A DNA stretch of 64,000 nt from Shinella sumterensis (GTDB lineage Bacteria > Pseudomonadota > Alphaproteobacteria > Rhizobiales > Rhizobiaceae): assembly GCF_004514425.2 (NCBI RefSeq), contig NZ_MYFN02000004.1, positions 186,001 through 250,000 of the forward strand, written 5' to 3'. Of this stretch, positions 50,570-57,950 are shown piece after piece (position 1 is the first letter of the stretch; each line of letters starts with the position of its first letter). Below the pieces are notes generated by a model. It searched no databases. It was not told the origin of the DNA and saw nothing but the letters and a program-made list of their open reading frames with translations. Both the position numbers and the translations under genes were made by a program.

Positions 50570-51175
50570 ATGGCTCTTGGGATTTCAATTCGGGAGTTTG
50601 CCCGCCGCGCCGGCTGCGATGACAAGGTCGTCCGCAGGAAGGTGAAGTCCGAGCATATCAAGCTTTTGGCCGACGGCACAATCGATCCTCGGTATCTGGA
50701 TCTGGATTGGCGGGGCGGGGAGCATCCTGTGTCCGCAACGGATCGGGGCGCGGACGTAGTCGCGGACACTACAAGCCTTGAAGCCGCCGCCGAAGAACTG
50801 GTGTCCGCACCGGGCGGCGCAAAGTGGTCGAAGGCTGAGGCCGAGCGCATTAAAGAAAACTACGCTGCCCTTCTTCGCCAGCTCGAATTCGAGCGCGAAA
50901 GCGGCGCAGTCGTGGAAATCGAGGACGTAATCGTGGCGGTGGCCAGCGAATACGCAGTTGTTAGGAACAGGCTTCTGGGTATCGGCTCTAAAGTGGCGCC
51001 TTCGGCTGCCGTTTTGAAGTCGGCCGAAGAGATTAAGGCCATCATCGACGAGGAAGTGATTGCCGCATTGAACGAGTTGGCGATTGATGATGGGCAAAGA
51101 GACTTCGGAGAACTCCGCAAGTCGCTACAGCACAGGTTCGGCCCGTCTGCTGACGAGGTTGCGCCGAGCCCGTAG
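50570..51175 (+). CDS. Terminase small subunit
   Basis: 201 residues from ATG at 50570 (in-frame GTG at 50558 possible). MALGISIREFARRAGCDDKVVRRKVKSEHIKLLADGTIDPRYLDLDWR is a winged-HTH DNA-binding domain like phage Nu1/TerS; AERIKENYAALLRQLEFERESGAVVEIEDVIVAVASEYAVVRNRLLGIGSKVAP is the helical oligomerisation part. It recognises the packaging start and recruits TerL. The end overlaps the TerL start by 86 nt. Confidence 0.85.
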   Translation: MALGISIREFARRAGCDDKVVRRKVKSEHIKLLADGTIDPRYLDLDWRGGEHPVSATDRGADVVADTTSLEAAAEELVSAPGGAKWSKAEAERIKENYAALLRQLEFERESGAVVEIEDVIVAVASEYAVVRNRLLGIGSKVAPSAAVLKSAEEIKAIIDEEVIAALNELAIDDGQRDFGELRKSLQHRFGPSADEVAPSP

Positions 51176-53057
51176 CGAAGCGCTAAAGCCGCCACCCAAG
51201 CTCACGCTCAGCCAGTGGGCCAACACATACGCATTCCTGTCTCGCGAAACCAGCGCAGACACTGGCAAATTCAAGTCCTTCCGTTACCAGGACGGAATGC
51301 TCGACGCTGTGACCGATCCGACTGTTCGTCAGATCACGGTCATGAAGAGCGCGCGAGTGGGCTATACAAAGATGCTGGATCACATGGTCGGATATTACAT
51401 CCACCAGGACCCAGCGCCTATCCTGATTGTGCAGCCTAAGGAAAGCGACGCTCGAGATTATAGCCAGACGGAAATTGCGCCGATGCTGCGCGATACGCCG
51501 GTCCTGGCTGAAATCGCAGGCGATCTGAACTCGAAGGCGGCGAACCAGAAGGTCGACAAGCGCATCTTTCGCAACGGCGCGTCGGTATCCTTCGTTGGGG
51601 CGAACAGCCCGGCCGGTTTTCGTCGTATTACGGTCCGCATCGTCGCGTTTGACGAGGTCGACGGCTATCCAGCCAACGGCGCGGGCGATGAGGGCGATCA
51701 GATTTCGCTCGGCACCAAGCGAACAGAAACGTTCTGGAATCGCAAGATTATCCTTGGCAGCACGCCAACGGTGCAGGGTATCAGCCGCATCGAGAAGTCG
51801 TTTGAGGAAAGCGACCAGCGCCATTACCACGTCCCATGCCCGCATTGCGGGACGAAGCAGCGCCTGAAGTGGGAAAACTTCAAGTGGGATAAGGATGAGG
51901 GCGGCAACCACCTGACGGAAACGGCACACTTCCGCTGCGAAGCGAACGGTTGCCGCATTGAGGAGCACGACAAACTCGCCATGATCAACGGCGGGGAGTG
52001 GATTGCTGACAAGCCGTCCGTCGGACATGCCGGCTTCCATATTTGGGCAGCCTACAGCCTGTTCCCAAATGCGTCATGGGCAGCGTTGGCCGTCGAGTGG
52101 TTGGCGGCTTACAAGGACCCTCTGAGGAAGAAGACGTTCGTCAACCTCGTGCTCGGCTTGCCGCACAAGGAAGTCGTGAATGTTGCCGATCCAGACGTCC
52201 TGAGAAGCCGATGCGAGCCGTACAACTGGGAGACGCTACCTGACGGGGCCATTATGGTTACGGTCGGGGCGGACACTCAGGATGATCGCATTGAGGCAAC
52301 GTTTGTTGCCTGGGGCGCCAACGGAGAAAGCTGGGTCGCTCGCCACGAGGTGATCAACGGTGACACGTCGAAGCTGGCCATATGGGACGAGTTCGACAGA
52401 CTGATCCGAGAGCCGTGCGAGACCGACGACGGGCGCAAACTCTTCGCGCAAGCCGCCTGCATCGATAGCGCGGGCCACCGATCGGAGATGGTCTACAAGT
52501 TCGCTCGAGACCGTAAGCGTCGCCGAATATATGCGTGCATCGGTCGCGGAAATCGCGATCCAAAGGCTCCGCGCATGATTTGGCCAAAGACGGCCAGCCG
52601 GACGAAGAATAGCGGCGACAAGCCGTACATCATCGGCGTCGATACGGCGAAAGACGATATCTCGTCTCGTCTTGCAATCGTTCCGAACGAGGACGATCCA
52701 ACGCCCCGGGCTATTCACTTCCCGGCCGTGGGGCTGAGCTCCGATTACTTCACGCAGCTGACGTCAGAGCACGCGGTCACCAAGACGGTGGGCGGGAGAA
52801 CGACGCGAAAATGGGAAACCAAGACGGCCGGCGCCCGAAATGAGGCGTGGGACTGCTTGGTACTGGCACTGGCGGCACGAATGTCTCTACCGAACAAACT
52901 TGATAAAACGCCGCGCAGACAATCCCGCAAGGCCGAAGAAAAGCCAGCGAACGACAATTCGCCAAGCCAGGAGAACGCGACGGAGGTGCCCGGAGACGGG
53001 AAGCCGAAGGAGCGGACACCTCGCCGTAAGCGGGAGCGATGGGGGGCCTATCGATGA
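51090..53057 (+). CDS. Terminase large subunit, lambda GpA type
   Basis: 655 residues from ATG at 51090. ATPase: ITVMKSARVGYTKMLDHMVGYYI (Walker A-like, GpA form), RIVAFDEVDGYP (Walker B DE), LGSTPTVQGISRIEKSF. A zinc-binding insertion: CPHCGTKQRLKWENFKW ... FRCEANGCRIEE. Nuclease half: MVTVGADTQDDRIEATFVAWG, CIDSAGHRSEMVYKFARD, NEAWDCLVLALAARM. The order is that of GpA, which cuts cos or pac DNA and drives packaging. KPANDNSPSQE and a basic tail end the protein. Confidence 0.93.
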   Translation: MGKETSENSASRYSTGSARLLTRLRRARSEALKPPPKLTLSQWANTYAFLSRETSADTGKFKSFRYQDGMLDAVTDPTVRQITVMKSARVGYTKMLDHMVGYYIHQDPAPILIVQPKESDARDYSQTEIAPMLRDTPVLAEIAGDLNSKAANQKVDKRIFRNGASVSFVGANSPAGFRRITVRIVAFDEVDGYPANGAGDEGDQISLGTKRTETFWNRKIILGSTPTVQGISRIEKSFEESDQRHYHVPCPHCGTKQRLKWENFKWDKDEGGNHLTETAHFRCEANGCRIEEHDKLAMINGGEWIADKPSVGHAGFHIWAAYSLFPNASWAALAVEWLAAYKDPLRKKTFVNLVLGLPHKEVVNVADPDVLRSRCEPYNWETLPDGAIMVTVGADTQDDRIEATFVAWGANGESWVARHEVINGDTSKLAIWDEFDRLIREPCETDDGRKLFAQAACIDSAGHRSEMVYKFARDRKRRRIYACIGRGNRDPKAPRMIWPKTASRTKNSGDKPYIIGVDTAKDDISSRLAIVPNEDDPTPRAIHFPAVGLSSDYFTQLTSEHAVTKTVGGRTTRKWETKTAGARNEAWDCLVLALAARMSLPNKLDKTPRRQSRKAEEKPANDNSPSQENATEVPGDGKPKERTPRRKRERWGAYR

Positions 53058-54685
53058 GCGACAAGCCAAAGATCCGGGTGAAAGCCCCCGGCGTCAAGGT
53101 GGCCGCTCCCGCGGTTAAGCGCGTCCGAGCGCAGTACCTGCGCGACAATAGTTCCGGCATTCTGACAATGCGCCGCGCCGTCACTCGTGATGGCGCGGTT
53201 AGCGTTCGAGAGTCGGCCGAGCGTGCTTCAGCGCTAGCCTGGGATTTCATCCACAATAGCGGATGGATCGCTGGTGCGGTCGACCAGATCATCACCGACA
53301 CGATTGGTGATGAACTTAAGCTGTCGGCAAGGCCGAAGTTGGCAAAACTTGGCTGGACGCCGGCTGAAATCACAGCGTGGTCGAGGCTGGTCGAGGATGA
53401 GTGGTATCTGCACGTCTGGCGACCGCAGGAATACAGCCTCAACGGCACGACGACGCTCGCCGAGCATCTTGATGGAGTTATCAGGTATTATCTCGCTAGC
53501 GGCGAGGCCATCGGTCTAATTGACTTCATGCCAAGAGCCATGCGCAGGCGGCATGGCATTAAAACGGGCACGAAAGTGTCGCTGGTGGCGCCTCATCGCC
53601 TGAAACGCGAGACAAATGAATTCATCGGTCTTGATCAGGGCATCTTTCTTGACCCAGAACGCGGGTCGCCAACCAAGTTCAGGTTGATCGGACGCGAGAA
53701 CGGGCAGGATTTTGACTTCGACGTGCCCGCGTGGAACGGCCCGCTGCGGCGGGTGATCCACGTTATGGACCGCGGGGAGAATCCCGACAGCGTTCGCGGC
53801 ATCTCTGTCCTTGCGCCGATCCTGAAAGTTGCTGCGCAGTACGACCAGTTGGCCGACGCGACCCTTACAACAGCCCTGCTGCAGACGGCGTTTGCCGCCA
53901 CGATCAAGTCGCCGGAGCCTTCCGAGACCGCTTTCGAGGCGATCAGGACGCTTGAGGATGACGACCCGGATCTCGCTGCGGACCTTTTGGATGTCTGGGG
54001 CAACCGAATCGACGCGCTGAAGGAAAACGGCATCTCAATGTCGGACCACGGGCGGATCAACCACCTCGGTCCGGGCGAAGAATTCCACATGCATACGGCG
54101 GCAACGCCGGGCTCTCAATACATACCGTTCTCGCAGAACCTTCAGCGAGAGATGGCCCGTCGGCTTGGCATCACCTTTGAGGCTTTCGCGATGGATCATT
54201 CCAACGCGAACTACTCGTCGGTGCGCATGGCGATGTCGTCGGTATGGCCGATCGTGACGCGTCGTCGTGAGCGTGTGGCTGCTCCGTTCTGCCAGGCGAT
54301 TTACGAGTCTTGGCTCGACGAGAAGATCGGCATGGATCAGATACCGTTCAAGGGTGGATACGCGGCATTCGCGGCCAACCGTGAGCTTGTCTGCAATGCC
54401 GAGTGGCCTGGCCCAGCCCAGCCCGTGGCGGATGACTACAAGGCGACCATGGCTTCGGCCAAGCGGATTGAGCTTGGCTTGTCATCGACGGAAGACGAAG
54501 CGGCACTTATGGGTCGCGACGCTGCCGTGACGCGAGAGAAAATAGCCGCAGAGATCACCGACATGAACGAAAAGGGGATTCCGATCCCCTATGGGCGGAG
54601 TGTTGGCGGTGGCGGCCCGTTGGGTGCGGCAATGCCGTCAACTGGGCGGATAGCGCAAGGTGCGGAGGACGTGAATGCCGATTGA
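53054..54685 (+). CDS. Portal protein, lambda gpB type
   Basis: 543 residues from ATG at 53054, overlapping the TerL stop. ALAWDFIHNSGWIAGAVDQIITDTIGDELKLSARP and VRGISVLAPILKVAAQYDQLADATLTTALLQTAFAATIKSP, then IPFSQNLQREMARRLGITFEAFAMDHSNANYSSVRMAM, follow the GpB/phage_portal_2 order. It forms the dodecameric gate at one capsid vertex. Gly-rich end. Confidence 0.93.
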   Translation: MSDKPKIRVKAPGVKVAAPAVKRVRAQYLRDNSSGILTMRRAVTRDGAVSVRESAERASALAWDFIHNSGWIAGAVDQIITDTIGDELKLSARPKLAKLGWTPAEITAWSRLVEDEWYLHVWRPQEYSLNGTTTLAEHLDGVIRYYLASGEAIGLIDFMPRAMRRRHGIKTGTKVSLVAPHRLKRETNEFIGLDQGIFLDPERGSPTKFRLIGRENGQDFDFDVPAWNGPLRRVIHVMDRGENPDSVRGISVLAPILKVAAQYDQLADATLTTALLQTAFAATIKSPEPSETAFEAIRTLEDDDPDLAADLLDVWGNRIDALKENGISMSDHGRINHLGPGEEFHMHTAATPGSQYIPFSQNLQREMARRLGITFEAFAMDHSNANYSSVRMAMSSVWPIVTRRRERVAAPFCQAIYESWLDEKIGMDQIPFKGGYAAFAANRELVCNAEWPGPAQPVADDYKATMASAKRIELGLSSTEDEAALMGRDAAVTREKIAAEITDMNEKGIPIPYGRSVGGGGPLGAAMPSTGRIAQGAEDVNAD

Positions 54686-54893
54686 CCATTGCGCAGAGGC
54701 GGAGCGTCTCAGGGCGCTCTACACAGCTATCGTTTCCGGCGACGGAGTTCAGCAGGCTCGCTTCGGTGAGGACGAGATCCGCTACTTTCAAGCTGACAAG
54801 AACGAGTTGAAGCGCCTCATCGCCTACCATGAAGGGCTTTGCGCCGGGAAGCGCAAGCGTTTTGCGGTGCGCGGCGGGTTCCGACGCTATTAG
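54675..54893 (+). CDS. gpW-family head-tail joining protein
   Basis: 72 residues (lambda W is 68). AERLRALYTAIVSGDGVQQARFGEDEIRYFQADKNELKRLIAYHEGLCAGKRKRFAVRG has the gpW pattern with a basic tail. Overlaps the portal stop. Confidence 0.85.
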   Translation: MPIDHCAEAERLRALYTAIVSGDGVQQARFGEDEIRYFQADKNELKRLIAYHEGLCAGKRKRFAVRGGFRRY

Positions 54894-54910
54894 CCGATAA
54901 GGAAAACAAG

Positions 54911-55978
54911 ATGACTGTTCAAGTCAAAGGTCAGGAAGTCACGCTTTCTGGCACGGTCGGCGTCGATTGGTTTGACGACGGCTTCACCCATGCCGAGGTC
55001 GTGACCGCTCTGGCTGGACTGGATGGTGACATCACTGTTCGGCTTAATAGCGGTGGCGGCATCGCAGCTGACGGAGCGGCCATCCACGCCGCTTTGGCGA
55101 CATATGACGGCAGCGTCCACATCATCGTGGAGGGTATCGCTGCCAGCGCGGCCAGCCTCATCGCGATGGCAGGAGACCGGATCACGGTAGCCGACGGCGC
55201 TGTGATGATGATCCATGACCCGCTCAACGTCACATACGGCAATTCGGCGGATCATGCGAAGACCATCGAGGAACTCGAGGCCTACGCTACCGCCTATGCC
55301 AAGCTTTACGCGCGCCGTAGCGGAAAGTCTGCCGCGGAATGTCGCGACATCATGAAGGCGGAGACCTGGTACGATGGCGACGAAGCTGTCGCTGCCGGCT
55401 TTGCTGACGACACAGGCGAGCAGAAAGCCAAGCCGGTTGCCGCCTATGACTACCGCGCCTACGCAAACGCTCCGAAGCGTTTCGCAGCCCAGGCTAAGGC
55501 TAAGGGCTGGTCGATGGCGAAGATTAACGACGCAGCGTCGTCCGCTGCTAACCACAAGGATTCTGACATGTCTGAGAAAGAACGTGCGGACGCGCTTGCT
55601 GCCGAACTTGCCACAACGAAGGCCGAGAAGGCCGCCGCTGAGGCCAAACTCGCAGAGCTCGACGCAGAAAAGGCCAAGGCTGTTGCCGACGCGCTGAAGG
55701 CAGACCGCGAACGCCGCGCCGCCATTATGTCGCTCGATGAGGCCAAGGGTCGTGAGGCGCTCGCTGAGGCACTGTTTGCTGATGGCGCCGACGCAGAGAA
55801 GGTAAAGGCACTCCTGGCTGTCGCGCCCGTGGCCACCGCAAGCGCTGATGACGCGGTCGCAGCCTACGAAGCCAATCGCCTCGCGGGCGCAACGCTCAAC
55901 GGCGGCAAGCAGGGCGGTGACGCGCAGCCAGTGTGGGCCAAGGCCGTCGCACGCGCAAACAAGCTCTCCAAGAAGTAA
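54911..55978 (+). CDS. Capsid maturation protease (S14/ClpP-like) with C-terminal scaffold
   Basis: 355 residues from ATG at 54911. ClpP fold: DGDITVRLNSGGGIAADGAAIHAALATY, VEGIAASAASLIAMAGDRI (Ser nucleophile in ASAAS), VMMIHDPLNVTYGN (His). The C-terminal 140 residues are a Glu/Ala/Lys coiled coil (MSEKERADALAAELATTKAEKAAAEAKLAELDAEKAK), the scaffold. Equivalent to lambda C with nested Nu3. It processes the prohead. Confidence 0.9.
   Translation: MTVQVKGQEVTLSGTVGVDWFDDGFTHAEVVTALAGLDGDITVRLNSGGGIAADGAAIHAALATYDGSVHIIVEGIAASAASLIAMAGDRITVADGAVMMIHDPLNVTYGNSADHAKTIEELEAYATAYAKLYARRSGKSAAECRDIMKAETWYDGDEAVAAGFADDTGEQKAKPVAAYDYRAYANAPKRFAAQAKAKGWSMAKINDAASSAANHKDSDMSEKERADALAAELATTKAEKAAAEAKLAELDAEKAKAVADALKADRERRAAIMSLDEAKGREALAEALFADGADAEKVKALLAVAPVATASADDAVAAYEANRLAGATLNGGKQGGDAQPVWAKAVARANKLSKK
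55568..55978 (+). CDS. Possible internal start for a separate scaffold protein (Nu3-like)
   Basis: In-frame ATG at 55568 with AAGGA 7 nt upstream begins MSEKERADALAAELATTK, exactly where the protease domain ends and the coiled-coil scaffold begins. 136 residues. In lambda the scaffold Nu3 is translated this way from gene C. Inference from position and ribosome site only. Confidence 0.45.
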   Translation: MSEKERADALAAELATTKAEKAAAEAKLAELDAEKAKAVADALKADRERRAAIMSLDEAKGREALAEALFADGADAEKVKALLAVAPVATASADDAVAAYEANRLAGATLNGGKQGGDAQPVWAKAVARANKLSKK

Positions 55979-55996
55979 CCGGAAGGACGGTCTGAT

Positions 55997-56377
55997 ATGA
56001 CTATTCTCACTGAAGGCCGCCACAACGGCGAATTCATTCTCTCTGAAGCTGAGGCCGGCCGAGCACGCGACAATGTCGTGATTGCATCCGGCGCAGGCAT
56101 CCTCAAGCCTGGTACTGTGCTGGGAAAAATCACAGCAAGCGGCAAGTTCTGGCCGTCGACCAATGCATCCGTAACCGAGACGGCTGGCGCGCAGACGGCG
56201 ATCGCCGTTCTCGTCAACGCCGTGGACGCTACGTCAGCTGACGTCAAGGCCGCAGTCGTCTCTCGCGCCGCACAGGTTAAGGGCGACGCTCTCTCCTACG
56301 ACGCTTCGGTCAACGACGCCACGAAGATTGGCGCCAAGCATACCCAGCTTGCCGCAGTCGGCATCATCGTCCGCTAA
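55997..56377 (+). CDS. Head decoration protein D
   Basis: 126 residues. GRHNGEFILSEAEAGRARDNVVIASGAGILKPGTVLGKITASGKFWPS ... GAQTAIAVLVNAVDATSADVKAAVVSRAAQVKGDALSYD follows the HDPD/lambda D pattern; it trims and stabilises the expanded capsid. Ribosome site ggaaggacggtctgat. Confidence 0.9.
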   Translation: MTILTEGRHNGEFILSEAEAGRARDNVVIASGAGILKPGTVLGKITASGKFWPSTNASVTETAGAQTAIAVLVNAVDATSADVKAAVVSRAAQVKGDALSYDASVNDATKIGAKHTQLAAVGIIVR

Positions 56378-56405
56378 CGGACGCTTCTAGCCAAAATCAA
56401 CAATA

Positions 56406-56431
56406 GGCCGCTTGGGAGCGGCCTTTTTCTT
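56406..56431 (+). terminator. Attenuator/terminator between D and E
   Basis: GGCCGC-ttggga-GCGGCC followed by TTTTTCTT. Likely partial, or overcome by late antitermination, since gene E follows at once. Confidence 0.75.
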
Positions 56432-56442
56432 AGGAGCTTCCT

Positions 56443-57480
56443 ATGACGATTCTCAACGTATTCAAGGATGACGCGTTCGGCGTCACCTCTCTCACCGACG
56501 CCATCAACGAAATCGAATACCGCCCCAGCCGAATTGAGGCTCTTGGCCTTTTCGAGGAGAAGTCGGTCTCGACCACCTCCGTGTCGATCGAGCGCATCGG
56601 TGACGCCCTTCAGCTCGTCCCCCCGACCCCCCGCGGCGGCAAGGGCGACGTGAAGGATAACCAGAAGCGCAGCATGAAGAACCTCACGGTTCCGCACTTC
56701 CTGCGCGAATGGTCGGTTATCGCCGATGAAATCCAGAACGTCCGCAAGTTCGGCTCCGAATCCGAACTCGAGACGGTCATGTCGGTCGTTCTCGACAAAG
56801 TCATGGACAACATGTCCGACCTCGAGGTCACCAACGAATACAGCCGCCTCGGCGCCGTTCAGGGCGTTGTCACTTACGCTGACGCGACGAGCCTGAACCT
56901 CTTCACTGAGTTCGGTGTGACGCAGGCTGCTGAGGTTGACTTCGACCTCGACAACGCGACGCCGGCATCTGGCGCGCTGCGCAAGGCCTGCGCAGGTATC
57001 GTTCGGGCAACTCGCACGGCAATGGGCGGTTCGCCGTTCAGCTACGTCCATGCGTTCGTCGGCGACACCTTCTTCGACCAGCTGATCTCGCACGCTGAAG
57101 TTCGCGAGACCTACAAGGGATGGTCTGAGGCCGCAATCCTGCGCGATAGCTACGTTGGCGGCAACCGCGCTGACAACCCGATCTTTACGTTCGGCGGCAT
57201 TGTATTCGAAAACTACGGCGCAGTGGCTGCCACCGGCGATGGTGCGAGCGTAGGCGTTGAGGCGACCAAGGCGAAGTTCTTCCCGGTGGGCGCCCGCGGC
57301 ATGTTCAAGTCGTACTTTGCCCCGGCTCCCTACATGGAGACGGTCAACACCCTCGGCAAGAAGTACTACGCCAAGCAGGAAATGCTGCCGATGGACAAGG
57401 GCGTCTACGGCGAGACCCAGACGAACGCGCTGCATATTTGCACGCGTCCGGCCGCCCTGCTGCGCGCCAAGAACACCTAA
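56443..57480 (+). CDS. Major capsid protein, lambda gpE type
   Basis: 345 residues. MTILNVFKDDAFGVTSLTDAINEIEYRPSRIEALGLFEEKSVSTTSVSIERIGDALQLVPPTPRGG ... LTVPHFLREWSVIADEIQNVRKFG ... VHAFVGDTFFDQLISHAEVRETYKGW ... FGGIVFENYGAVA is the full phage_cap_E (HK97-fold) order. Length matches lambda E (341). Ribosome site taggagcttcct. Confidence 0.95.
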   Translation: MTILNVFKDDAFGVTSLTDAINEIEYRPSRIEALGLFEEKSVSTTSVSIERIGDALQLVPPTPRGGKGDVKDNQKRSMKNLTVPHFLREWSVIADEIQNVRKFGSESELETVMSVVLDKVMDNMSDLEVTNEYSRLGAVQGVVTYADATSLNLFTEFGVTQAAEVDFDLDNATPASGALRKACAGIVRATRTAMGGSPFSYVHAFVGDTFFDQLISHAEVRETYKGWSEAAILRDSYVGGNRADNPIFTFGGIVFENYGAVAATGDGASVGVEATKAKFFPVGARGMFKSYFAPAPYMETVNTLGKKYYAKQEMLPMDKGVYGETQTNALHICTRPAALLRAKNT

Positions 57481-57504
57481 CTAGAAGACGGGCAGGAGTT
57501 GATT

Positions 57505-57888
57505 ATGCCAGTTTCTGCCCGTTTTCACGAACTGCGCGACAAAGTGCTGGCTGCCGTGGACGATAAGTTCGCGGAGCCGGTACGCTTGTCGTTCTTAAAG
57601 AGTGGCGTCGTCGATCCGACGCGGCCGGCGGTCGAGATTGAGGCGGTCCTGCGGGTCGGCGAGGGGAAGACGACCAGTGTAGCGGGCAGCCGGGATTCTG
57701 GTTGGCGCTCTCGGATCGTTGCCGATAAGGCGCAGTTGCATATCGATCGAACGACCTACACTGGGCCGCAACCTAAGCAGGGCGACAAGGTGAAGGCCCT
57801 GTCACGATGGGGCGAGCCCTGGTTTGAGGTGGCTGACGTCGACGACCGGAGCCATACAAGGCTGGTCCTGAATCTGAATGAGGCTTGA
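57505..57888 (+). CDS. Head-tail connector-like protein
   Basis: 127 residues from ATG at 57505 (gcaggag upstream; TTG at 57499 less likely). VSARFHELRDKVLAAVDDKFAEPVRLSFLKSGVVDPTRPAVEIEAVLRVGEG ... ADKAQLHIDRTTYTGPQPKQGDKVKALSRWGEPWFEVADVDDRSHTRLVLNLNEA looks like a gpFII/neck-type beta protein. Family assignment rests mainly on position after the capsid gene. Promoter copy 5 begins within its last codons. Confidence 0.6.
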   Translation: MPVSARFHELRDKVLAAVDDKFAEPVRLSFLKSGVVDPTRPAVEIEAVLRVGEGKTTSVAGSRDSGWRSRIVADKAQLHIDRTTYTGPQPKQGDKVKALSRWGEPWFEVADVDDRSHTRLVLNLNEA

Positions 57889-57913
57889 CAAATTTGTAAA
57901 TATTGACTACCTT
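57885..57913 (+). promoter_or_regulatory. Copy 5 of the dispersed promoter/operator (moron promoter)
   Basis: TTGACAAATTTGTAAAT at 57885-57901, overlapping the TGA stop at 57886-57888; TACCTT after 17 nt. Serves the helicase gene starting at 57951 within the late operon. Confidence 0.75.
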
Positions 57914-57950
57914 TGGCACACCAAACCACTACCGCGCCAGAGGAGACACA

